Made by a program: the position numbers and the translations under genes. 64,000 nucleotides of DNA from Pseudomonas putida W15Oct28 (lineage in GTDB: Bacteria; Pseudomonadota; Gammaproteobacteria; Pseudomonadales; Pseudomonadaceae): assembly GCF_000708715.2 (NCBI RefSeq), contig NZ_JENB01000006.1, positions 1 through 64,000 of the forward strand, read 5' to 3'. This document shows positions 16,933-25,663 of the stretch, in pieces; within the stretch, counting starts at the first letter, position 1, and each line of letters opens with the position of its first letter. The notes below the pieces were generated by a model. It did no database searches and was not told the origin of the DNA. It saw only the letters and a program-made list of their open reading frames with translations.

Positions 16933-19900
16933 TGCCCGGCAGTGCCTCGCCACTGCACAGCACACGGGCCAATTGTGGGGAAGCTGCAGCTGTCGGGGCA
17001 TGTACTGCACCTGTGCCTGCGGCTGAAGAGAGGAATACGTCCAGCATCGAAGGCACGAAATGCAGGGTGGTGACGCCTTCGCGGGCAATGACCTCACGCA
17101 GGTACTCGGGGTCGCGGTGCCCGCCCGGCCGGGCCATGACCAGGCGTGCGCCGGTCTGCAAGGGCCAGAGGAACACATCGAAGCTGAACGGCGTCTTCTG
17201 CAAGACCACGTCGTCGGCGTGCAGGCCGTAGGCGTCCTGCATCCACAACAGGCGGTTGACCACCCCGGCGTGCTCGTTCATCACGCCCTTGGGCAACCCG
17301 GTCGAGCCCGAGGTGTAGATCACGTAGGCCAGGTGCTGTGGGGTCAGCGCTGCAACCACCGGGTTGCTCGCTGGCAAGCCGCTCCAGCTCGGCGCATCCA
17401 GGTCGATCAGCAGCCCGGTGTCCGGCACATGCCGGGTGGCCGCATGCACCAGCACCGCCACCGGCGCGCTGTCGCTGAGCATGTGCCGTACACGCTCGGC
17501 CGGGTAATCCGGGTCGACGGGCACATAGGCACCCCCGGCCTTGAGGATGGCCAGCAGCCCCACCACCATCGAAAGCCCGCGTTCGACGCAGATCGCCACC
17601 CGATCGTCGGGTTTTACCCCCAGAGCAATCAGGTGATGCGCCAAACGGTTGGCCTGTTCGTTGAGCTGCCGGTAGCTCAGGTCGCCCACTTCGGCCCGCA
17701 CTGCCAGGGCATTCGGGGTGCGTGCAACCTGCGCCTCGATCATGCCGTGCAGCGTCTGCGCCAGGTCGTAAGCCGCCGCTGTGTCGTTGAACTCAAGCAG
17801 CAAGCGCTTGCGCTCATCCGCACCCGGCAACCCGGCCTGCGCCGGAATTGCCCGGTCACCCGCTGCGAAGGCCCACAGCAACTGTTCGAAGTAACCGGCA
17901 AAACGTTCGATGGTCGCTCGTTCGAACAGGGCGGTGGCGTACACGATACCGCCAGCAAAGCCGGCGGCCCGCTCACCGATGCTCAGGCTCAGGTCGAACT
18001 TGGCGATGCTGGCCTGCCCGCCCACCGCTGTCACTTCAAGGTCCGCCAACTGCAGCGCCTGGCGCCCAGGGTTGGCATCCCAGTCCAGCGTCACCTGGTA
18101 CACAGGCGTGTGTGCCAGGCTGCGCCGTGGCCGCAGCAGCTCGACCACCTGCTCGAACGGCAGGTCCTGGTGGGCCTGCCCGGCCAGCACCACGGCCTTG
18201 ACCCGGGCCAGCAGCGTGGCCACATCCGGCGCGCCGGAAACATCCACGCGCAACGCCAGGGCGTTGACGAACATGCCGATCAGCCCGTCCACTTCCGCTT
18301 GCTGGCGGTTGGCGACTGGCGTGCCGATCACCACCTCGTCCTGCCCTGCCAGGCGGCTCAGCAGCACTGCCCAGGCCGCCGTGAACAGCATGAACGGCGT
18401 GACGCCATGGCGCCCGCACAGTGACTTGAGTTCGCGGCTCAAGCGCGGGTCCAGGCTCAGTTCGACACTGTCACCGGCATACTGCTGTCGCTCGGGCCGT
18501 GGCCGGTCCCAAGGCAGGCTGATCAGCGCCGGGGCCCCGTTCAGTTGCGCGGCCCAGTAATCGGCCTGCTGTTGCAATGCATCCCCGCTCAGCCAGCGGC
18601 GTTGCCACAAGGCATAGTCGACGTACTGCACCGGCAAGGCCGGTAACGGGTCATCATGGCCACCGCTGAAGGCCTGGTAGAGTTCACCAAGCTCACGGAC
18701 CAGCACACCCAACGACCAGCCATCGGCGACCAGGTGGTGCAGGGTCAGCAACAACACGTAGCGGTGCTGCGCCAGGCACAACACCCGCCCGCGTATGGGC
18801 AGTTCCCGGCCCAGTTCGAAGGGCCGGGCGGACTCCTCGCGCAGCAGCACTTGCAGTGCCGATTCGTCCAGCCCCAGGCAATCTTGCCACCCCAGTGTGA
18901 AGCCCAGGCTGTCGCTTGCCAGCATCACATGCGGTTCACCGTCGCGCTCGGCAAAATGGCAACGCAGGCTTTCGTGCCGCTCGATCAGGCGCCGCACGGC
19001 CCGCCCCAGCGCGGCGCGGTCGAGCTTGCCTTCAAGGCGCAAGGCGACCGGGATGTGGTACGCCGCACTGGCGTCCTGTAGCTGGGCAAGGAACCACAGG
19101 CGCTGCTGGGCGAACGACAGCGGCAACATGCCTTCGCGCGGCATGGGCGTGATGGCCGGCAGCACCTGGCCATTACGCTCCAGGCAGGCGGTGACCGCGG
19201 CCAGTGTGTCGTCGGCAAACAGGTCGGCCAATGCCAACCCGCAGCCAAGGCGCTGACGGACCTGCGCCAGCATGCGCATGGCCAGCAACGAATGGCCGCC
19301 CAGTTCGAAGAAGCGGTCGTTGCGCCCGATGGGTTGTACCTCCAGCAGCTCCTCCCACAAGGCTGCCAAGGCCTGCTCCCGCTCGCCTTCGGGGGCCTCG
19401 AATGCCGCCACCGCGTAGTCCTGTGGCCCAGGCGCTGGCAAGGCCTGGCGATCGACCTTGCCGTTGTTGTTCAGCGGCATCCGCTCAAGCATGACAAAGG
19501 CCGATGGCACCATGTACTCCGGTAAACGCCCCCGCAAGTAACTACGCAGTTCCAGTGCATCCAGCGTCGCCACCTTGCGCGTACACCAGGCCACCAACCG
19601 CAACGGCCCTTGTTCATCGGCGATGGCCATCACCACCACTTCGCCGATACCCGGGGCCTGTGCCAGTTGCTGCTCGACCTCACCCAGTTCGATACGAAAA
19701 CCTCGGATCTTCACCTGGTCGTCATTGCGCCCCAGGCATTCCAGCTGGCCGTCGGCGCGCCAGCGCGCCAGGTCCCCGGTGCGGTACAGGCGGGCACCTG
19801 GCTGTTGGCTGAACGGGTCGTCGAAGAACCGCTGCGCGGTAAGCTCGGGGCGGTGCAGGTAGCCCAGGGCCACGCCATCGCCACCGATGTACAGCTCGCC

Positions 19901-22900
19901 GGTCACGCCGTGTGGCACCGGTTGCTGCCGGGCATCCAGGACGTAGGCCTGGGTATTGCCGATCGGGCGGCCGATGGGTACCTGTGCCGCGTCTTCTGCC
20001 AGCTCGCGCACCTCGCAGGTAACGGCAAACGTGGTGGTTTCCGTCGGCCCGTAGCCATTGAGCAAACGCAGGGTCGGCGCCTGTTGCAACAAGGCACGGA
20101 AAGCGGCGGGTTCGGCCCGTTCTCCGCCGCTGATCAGCAGCCGTAGCCTGGCCAGGGCTTCGGGGATCAGTTGTACATACTGGTTGAATAGCGCAGTGGT
20201 CAGGAACAGCACGCTGAGCCCCTGCTCCACCACCGCACTGGCAAACTGGCACGGGTCGATCAGTGTGGCGTGGTCGACCACCCGCACCTGGCCACCATTG
20301 AGCAGTGCGCCCCAGACTTCCAGCGTGCTGGCGTCGAATGCCGGGTTGGAGACAAAACCCACGCGGTCGGTGTCGAGCAGTTCGGCATAGCCATTGTTCA
20401 GCACCAGCCGCGCAATACCCCGGTGGGGCACGCAAACCCCCTTGGGCTGGCCGGTGGTGCCGGAGGTGTACATCACGTAGGCGGCGCTGCCGGCATCCTG
20501 TTGCAAACCAGGGTTGTGCCCGGGTTGACGGTCAAGCGCCAGGCAGTCGAGTTCGACGCGCTGAACCTGCACGTCAGCCGCGATATCGGCAAAGGTCAAC
20601 AGCCAGGCCGCCTGGCAGTCCTGGACCATGAACGCCTGGCGCTCGGCTGGGGCATGAATGTCCAGCGGCACATAGACGGCAGCCGCTTTCAAGACGGCCA
20701 ACTGCGCTACCAGCAGTGCCAGCGAACGTGGCAGCAGGATCGCCACGCTGGCCCCCGGCTGCATCCCCCTGGCGATCAGGTAATGGGCCAGGCGGTTGGC
20801 CCGCTCGTTCAGTTCGGCATAGCTCAGGGCCTGCTCGCCATGCACGGCGGCGAGGGATAGCGGATGGCGGGCGACGCGCTGTTCGAACAGGCGCTGCACG
20901 GGTGTGTCACGCGGGTACGCGTAAGCGGTCGCATTGAAGGTGGCGAGCAAGGTCTGGCGCTCTTCCGTGCCCAGCAGGGCCACTTGCGCAAGCACCTGTT
21001 GGTCATCATCGGCCATGGCCCACAGCAGCCGCTCGAAGTAACCCAGGTAACGCTGCATGGTCGCCTTGTCGAACAGCGCTGTCGCGTAGTCGAGGCTGCC
21101 CACCAAGGTGTCGCCCCATTCGCCCAGGTTGAGCGTGAGGTCGAATTTGGCCACTGTGTCAGCCTGCGCCACGGCCTCCAGTTGCAGGCCTTGCAGGTTC
21201 AGCACCGCACCTTCGGTAGCCTGCCAGTTCACGGTGGCCTGGAACAACGGCGTATGGCCAAGGCTGCGCGCCGGCCGGACGATTTCCACCACCTGTTCGA
21301 AAGGCAGGTCCTGGTGTGCCTGGGCGTCCAGTACGCGGTCGCGCACCTGCTCCAGCAAGGCCTGTGCAGTGGGCGCGACACGGGTGTCGATACGCAGGGC
21401 CAAGGTGTTGACGAACAACCCCGCCAAGGGTTCCAGTTCGGCGCGCCCCCGGCCGGCTACCGGGCAGCCGATGACCACTTCGGGCTGCCCGGCCAGGCGT
21501 GCCAGCAAGGCAGCCCAGGCCCCGAGCACGGTCATGTACAGGGTTACCCCGTGGCGCTGGGCCAAGGTGCGCAGTGCGGCGCTCAGGCGCGGTTCAAGTT
21601 GCAGCGCCAGGCTTGCACCGGCAAAGTCCTGGCGCTCGGGGCGTGGTCGGTCGCCAGGTAGCTTGAGCAAATCAGGTGCACCCTCCAGCGCCTGGCGCCA
21701 GTAGGCGGCCTGGCGCTGCAACTGTTCACCGGCAAGCCAGCGCCGCTGCCACACCGCGTAGTCGCCATACTGGATGCCCATGGCGGGTAGCGGGTCGCGG
21801 GCACCTGTCAGCTTCGCGCTGTACAGGGCGCTCAGTTCATGGGTGAGCACACCCAGCGACCAGCCGTCGGCAACGATGTGGTGCACGGTCAGGGCCAGCA
21901 CATGGTGCTGTGCGCCCAGGCGCAGCAGGTGTGCCCGCAGCAGTGGCCCATGGGCAAGGTCGAATGGCGCCGCCGCCACCTCGCGCAGGCGGGCTGGCAG
22001 GGCATCGACACTCAGGTCTTCACACTGGAACCAGCCCGCACCCGGGGTAGCGGCAATCACCACCTCGGCGCTGTCACCCCGGGCGATGAAGCGGCTGCGC
22101 AAGGTCTGGTGGCGCTCCAGCATGGCCACCAGTGCGCTTTCCAGTGCTTCGACATCCAGTGGCCCGCGCAGCCCCAGGGCCAGGGGCACGTTGTAGGCCT
22201 GGCTGCCGCCCTCCATCTGCGCCAGGAACCACAGCCGCTGCTGGGCGAACGACATTGGCAGCGCTTGGCCGGGCGCCACGGGCATGATGGCCGGCAGCTC
22301 GCTGCGCCCGGCATTGGCCAGCACCTGTGCCACGGCAGCGAGCTCCGGGTTGGCGAACAGCGCTGCCAGGCTCAGCTCCACGCCAAGGCGCACGCGCACC
22401 TGCGACACCATGCGCATGGCCAGCAGCGAATGGCCTCCCAGGCTGAAGAAATGATCACGCCGCCCTACCCGCTCCACGTGCAGCAACTGCGCCCATAGCT
22501 GCGCCAAGGCGTGTTCCAGCTCGCCCTCGGGTGCTTCAAAAGCGTGTTCGAACAACGCCGCACGTTCGGGCCGCGGCAGCGCCCTGCGGTCAAGCTTGCC
22601 ATTGGTGGTCAGCGGCAGTTCTGCCAGCTCGACGAACGCCACCGGTACCATGTATTCCGGCAGCTGGGCCTGCATCTGGGCGCGCAGGCCTTGCGGGGTG
22701 AGCGGCTGCACGGCGGGTGTGGCCGTGAAGTACGCGACCAGCCGAGGCTGCCCAGGCTGGTCCTCACGCGCAATCACCACGGCTTCGTCGATGCCGGCCA
22801 AGGCCGCCAGGCGGCTCTCGATTTCGCCCAGTTCGATGCGCACACCACGGATCTTCACCTGGTCATCGTTGCGGCCCAGGTAGTCCAGGGTGCCGTCCGC

Positions 22901-25663
22901 CAGCCAACGCACCAGGTCGCCAGTGCGGTACATGCGCCCGCCCCCGGCGGCCACGAACGGGTCGTCGAGAAAGCGCTGGGCAGTCAACTCAGGGCGGTTC
23001 AGGTAGCCACGGGCTACCCCGGCGCCGCCAATATACAGTTCACCCGGTACGCCCAGCGGCACCGGTTGCAAACGGGAATCGAGCACGTACAACCGCACGT
23101 TGTCCACCGGCCTGCCGATATGCAGCACAGCACCTGCGTCCAGGGCACCGGAGCTGGCCACAACAGTGGTTTCGGTAGGCCCGTAGTTGTTGACCACGGC
23201 AAAGCGCTGGGTACGGTTGAACTGGCGCAACCGGTCGCCACCGATCAGCAGCGTGCGCAGGGTGGAATGCTCCAGCTGGTGGTTGAAGGCATATTCAGCC
23301 ACCGGCGTGGGCAGGAAGCTCACGTCCAGCGGCTGCGCTTGCCACCAGGCAAGCATGGCGTCGAGGTCGTCGTTGCCCTCGGCCGAAGGCGCCAGGTGCA
23401 GCGTGGCTCCGGCGCACAACGCTGGCCATACTTCCCAGGCCATGGCATCGAAACCAAAGCCGGCCAGGCTTGAGGTGTGTCGGCCCTGGCACAGGTCGAA
23501 CGCGCGGCAGTGCCAGTCCACCAGGTTGTTGACGGCCCGGTGCTCGACCATGACGCCCTTGGGCTGGCCGGTCGAGCCGGAGGTGTAGATCACATAGGCC
23601 AGGTGGTTCGCGGCAAGCCCCGGCACCACCGGGTTGTTATCGTTCGCCGGCCAGTGCGGCTGGTCCAGCAACAGCAACGGCACGGCCAGGTGGGCCAGGC
23701 GATCACGCAATGCCTGTTGCGTCAGCACAACCACTGGGCCGCTGTCTTCGAGCAGGTAGCGAACGCGTTCGTCCGGGTGCGCCGGGTCCACAGGCACGTA
23801 GCCAGCGCCGGCCTTGAGCACAGCCAGCAAGCCCACCAACGTTTCCAGGCCGCGCCGGGCCAACACCGCGACCCGGTCGTCGGGGCGTACGCCCAGGCCG
23901 AGCAAGTGGTGCGCCAAGGCATTGGCACGCTGGTTGAGCTCGGCATAGGTAAGCTGCGCACCACCGCTGGTGGCGGCAATCGCCTCGGGGCATATGACTG
24001 CCCGCTGCTCGATGCGTTGATGCAGGGTGAGCTGCTGTTCGTAGTGGGCGGTGCAGTCGTTGAAGGCTTCCAGCAGTTCCTCGCGCTCAGCGGCCGGGAG
24101 CATCTGCAGCGCTTGCACTGCCACATGCGGCGCCTGCAGCAGGCTTTCCAGCGTCTGTTGCAGGTAGGCGCAAACGCGCTGGACCGGCACTTGGGCACTG
24201 GCCAGCAGGGTCAGGCGAAATGCCTCGCCCAGGTCATCCACGCTCAGGGTCAGCGGATAATTGGTAGCCTCGCTCGACTCTACAATGTCGATGCCGGCCA
24301 ACGCCGCGCGCCGGGGTTCGGCATTGCCGCCTTGTGCGCTGTGGCGATAGTTGAGCAAGGCATTGAACAGCGGCGCCGGCGCGGCCACGCCACTGCAACG
24401 CTGGGCCAGTGCCAGGGGGGCATGTTCATGGCGCATCAGGGCGCTCAGCCGCTGGTGAGTGGCGCGAATGGCGCTGCCCAGGTCGGCACCGCCCAGGTCC
24501 ACCCGTAGCGGCAGCGTGTTGATGAAGATCCCCAACGCCCGGTCGGTAGCTTCGGCGCCCAGCAAGCGGCCCATCAGCACGGTGCCGAACACCACTTGCT
24601 CGCGCCCGGTCAGGCCGCCCAGTACCCGGCCCCAGGCCAGGTGGAAAAGGCTGGCGACACTCACCCCAAGGGTGCGAGCCTGGGCGCGCAGGCCCTGACA
24701 CAGCGCCAGTGGCAGGTCCAGCAGGTGCTCGGTGTGAACCTCGCCATTCCCCTGAACGTCCTGAAGCCCGTAGGCCAGGGTTGCTTCGTCGATGTCACCC
24801 AGCATGTCGCGAAAGAACGCCTCGTGCTGGGCCTGGCTGATACCCAGCACGGCTTGTGCCACGTAGTTGCGAAACGGTACCGGTGTGCCCAGGCGCGCGT
24901 GTTCGCCGGCCAGAAAGGCAATCAACTCCTGGCGCACCACGTCCAGCGCGCTGTGGTCCATGGCAATGTGGTGAAACTGCAAGGTAGCGCCAAGCGTCCC
25001 GTCCGCCCCTGGCGCTTCGCGCAGCAGGCGGATCAGCGGGGCCTTGGTCAGGTCGAGCCAGTTGCGCCCGGGGGCATCGGCAGGCAGCGTCAGCACCGGT
25101 AGCTCGGCTTCGCGCCTTACCACCTGCAGCGGTGTTTCCAGCCCATGCCAGTGCACCGAGGTCCGCAGGATATCGTGCCGGGCGATCACGCCGCGCAGCG
25201 CGTCTGCGAAAGCCAGCAGGCGAGCCTCGCTGGCAAACTTGAAGCGCGCCTGCATCACGTAAGGGTCGCTTTCGGTGGCACTGGCGTGATGGAACAGCAT
25301 GCCTTGCTGCAATGGCGCCAGCGGGTAAATGTCCTGCACATTGGCTGCGCCGCCGGGGATATCGGCGACGATACGGTCCAGGGTGGCCTGGTCGAGCGTC
25401 ACCAGGTTGAGCATTTGCGCGGTGATGTGCGTGCAGCCCGCGGGTATGAGGTTACCCGGCACCTGCACCGCGCCCTGTTTTACCGCCTTGTACTCGCCGC
25501 GTTCGATCATGCCCACCAGCGCAGGCTTGTGCGCACGCAACTGCGCCACCAGAGCGGTGTCGGTGAGTGCCTGGCGGTTGCCCTGAACCACCAGTTGGCC
25601 ATCCTTGAGTTCCAGCTGCACATTGTGGGCGGTCAGTGTTGCCAATAATTGGTTGATGCTCAC
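16685..25663 (-). CDS. psoC: NRPS PsoC, 5' part: docking-C-A(Leu)-T-C-A(Val/Ile)-T-C-A(Ser, interrupted)
   Basis: The GTG start at 25663 overlaps the psoB stop (GTGA) and has GGAG upstream; the reading frame then encodes 2992 residues. Order: TubC-like docking segment (1-55); C (about 65-500, HHASATESD and HHIAMDHSA, dual C/E-like); A (about 535-1030, code D-A-W-F-L-G-N-V-V, Leu); T (about 1045-1110); LCL-type C (HHIVADGWS near 1261); A (about 1580-2080, FDASTLE, code D-A-L-F-I-G-G-T-F, Val or Ile); T; LCL-type C; A (from about 2625, Ser: H278, S301, V-D at 330-331). This last A domain reads FDVFLWPL where paralogs read FDVSVWEFLWPL: 12 bp are lost near 17174, removing specificity position 239. 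The frame then breaks at the 209-bp repeat. Leu-Val/Ile-Ser matches the last three residues of putisolvin. Confidence 0.88.
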   Translation of the reverse strand: MSINQLLATLTAHNVQLELKDGQLVVQGNRQALTDTALVAQLRAHKPALVGMIERGEYKAVKQGAVQVPGNLIPAGCTHITAQMLNLVTLDQATLDRIVADIPGGAANVQDIYPLAPLQQGMLFHHASATESDPYVMQARFKFASEARLLAFADALRGVIARHDILRTSVHWHGLETPLQVVRREAELPVLTLPADAPGRNWLDLTKAPLIRLLREAPGADGTLGATLQFHHIAMDHSALDVVRQELIAFLAGEHARLGTPVPFRNYVAQAVLGISQAQHEAFFRDMLGDIDEATLAYGLQDVQGNGEVHTEHLLDLPLALCQGLRAQARTLGVSVASLFHLAWGRVLGGLTGREQVVFGTVLMGRLLGAEATDRALGIFINTLPLRVDLGGADLGSAIRATHQRLSALMRHEHAPLALAQRCSGVAAPAPLFNALLNYRHSAQGGNAEPRRAALAGIDIVESSEATNYPLTLSVDDLGEAFRLTLLASAQVPVQRVCAYLQQTLESLLQAPHVAVQALQMLPAAEREELLEAFNDCTAHYEQQLTLHQRIEQRAVICPEAIAATSGGAQLTYAELNQRANALAHHLLGLGVRPDDRVAVLARRGLETLVGLLAVLKAGAGYVPVDPAHPDERVRYLLEDSGPVVVLTQQALRDRLAHLAVPLLLLDQPHWPANDNNPVVPGLAANHLAYVIYTSGSTGQPKGVMVEHRAVNNLVDWHCRAFDLCQGRHTSSLAGFGFDAMAWEVWPALCAGATLHLAPSAEGNDDLDAMLAWWQAQPLDVSFLPTPVAEYAFNHQLEHSTLRTLLIGGDRLRQFNRTQRFAVVNNYGPTETTVVASSGALDAGAVLHIGRPVDNVRLYVLDSRLQPVPLGVPGELYIGGAGVARGYLNRPELTAQRFLDDPFVAAGGGRMYRTGDLVRWLADGTLDYLGRNDDQVKIRGVRIELGEIESRLAALAGIDEAVVIAREDQPGQPRLVAYFTATPAVQPLTPQGLRAQMQAQLPEYMVPVAFVELAELPLTTNGKLDRRALPRPERAALFEHAFEAPEGELEHALAQLWAQLLHVERVGRRDHFFSLGGHSLLAMRMVSQVRVRLGVELSLAALFANPELAAVAQVLANAGRSELPAIMPVAPGQALPMSFAQQRLWFLAQMEGGSQAYNVPLALGLRGPLDVEALESALVAMLERHQTLRSRFIARGDSAEVVIAATPGAGWFQCEDLSVDALPARLREVAAAPFDLAHGPLLRAHLLRLGAQHHVLALTVHHIVADGWSLGVLTHELSALYSAKLTGARDPLPAMGIQYGDYAVWQRRWLAGEQLQRQAAYWRQALEGAPDLLKLPGDRPRPERQDFAGASLALQLEPRLSAALRTLAQRHGVTLYMTVLGAWAALLARLAGQPEVVIGCPVAGRGRAELEPLAGLFVNTLALRIDTRVAPTAQALLEQVRDRVLDAQAHQDLPFEQVVEIVRPARSLGHTPLFQATVNWQATEGAVLNLQGLQLEAVAQADTVAKFDLTLNLGEWGDTLVGSLDYATALFDKATMQRYLGYFERLLWAMADDDQQVLAQVALLGTEERQTLLATFNATAYAYPRDTPVQRLFEQRVARHPLSLAAVHGEQALSYAELNERANRLAHYLIARGMQPGASVAILLPRSLALLVAQLAVLKAAAVYVPLDIHAPAERQAFMVQDCQAAWLLTFADIAADVQVQRVELDCLALDRQPGHNPGLQQDAGSAAYVMYTSGTTGQPKGVCVPHRGIARLVLNNGYAELLDTDRVGFVSNPAFDASTLEVWGALLNGGQVRVVDHATLIDPCQFASAVVEQGLSVLFLTTALFNQYVQLIPEALARLRLLISGGERAEPAAFRALLQQAPTLRLLNGYGPTETTTFAVTCEVRELAEDAAQVPIGRPIGNTQAYVLDARQQPVPHGVTGELYIGGDGVALGYLHRPELTAQRFFDDPFSQQPGARLYRTGDLARWRADGQLECLGRNDDQVKIRGFRIELGEVEQQLAQAPGIGEVVVMAIADEQGPLRLVAWCTRKVATLDALELRSYLRGRLPEYMVPSAFVMLERMPLNNNGKVDRQALPAPGPQDYAVAAFEAPEGEREQALAALWEELLEVQPIGRNDRFFELGGHSLLAMRMLAQVRQRLGCGLALADLFADDTLAAVTACLERNGQVLPAITPMPREGMLPLSFAQQRLWFLAQLQDASAAYHIPVALRLEGKLDRAALGRAVRRLIERHESLRCHFAERDGEPHVMLASDSLGFTLGWQDCLGLDESALQVLLREESARPFELGRELPIRGRVLCLAQHRYVLLLTLHHLVADGWSLGVLVRELGELYQAFSGGHDDPLPALPVQYVDYALWQRRWLSGDALQQQADYWAAQLNGAPALISLPWDRPRPERQQYAGDSVELSLDPRLSRELKSLCGRHGVTPFMLFTAAWAVLLSRLAGQDEVVIGTPVANRQQAEVDGLIGMFVNALALRVDVSGAPDVATLLARVKAVVLAGQAHQDLPFEQVVELLRPRRSLAHTPVYQVTLDWDANPGRQALQLADLEVTAVGGQASIAKFDLSLSIGERAAGFAGGIVYATALFERATIERFAGYFEQLLWAFAAGDRAIPAQAGLPGADERKRLLLEFNDTAAAYDLAQTLHGMIEAQVARTPNALAVRAEVGDLSYRQLNEQANRLAHHLIALGVKPDDRVAICVERGLSMVVGLLAILKAGGAYVPVDPDYPAERVRHMLSDSAPVAVLVHAATRHVPDTGLLIDLDAPSWSGLPASNPVVAALTPQHLAYVIYTSGSTGLPKGVMNEHAGVVNRLLWMQDAYGLHADDVVLQKTPFSFDVFLWPLQTGARLVMARPGGHRDPEYLREVIAREGVTTLHFVPSMLDVFLSSAAGTGAVHAPTAAASPQLARVLCSGEALPGSLVRRFHAQLPAVELHNLYGPTEAAVDVSAWHCVSAPDNTPIGKPIANTTLYVLDEQRQPVPQGVAGELYAWCGASTHSCQR

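Noticed and set aside
16725..16958. A separate start for the PsoC thioesterase fragment at 16958
   Set aside because: The first 80 residues of that frame are an out-of-frame reading of the repeated A-domain segment.
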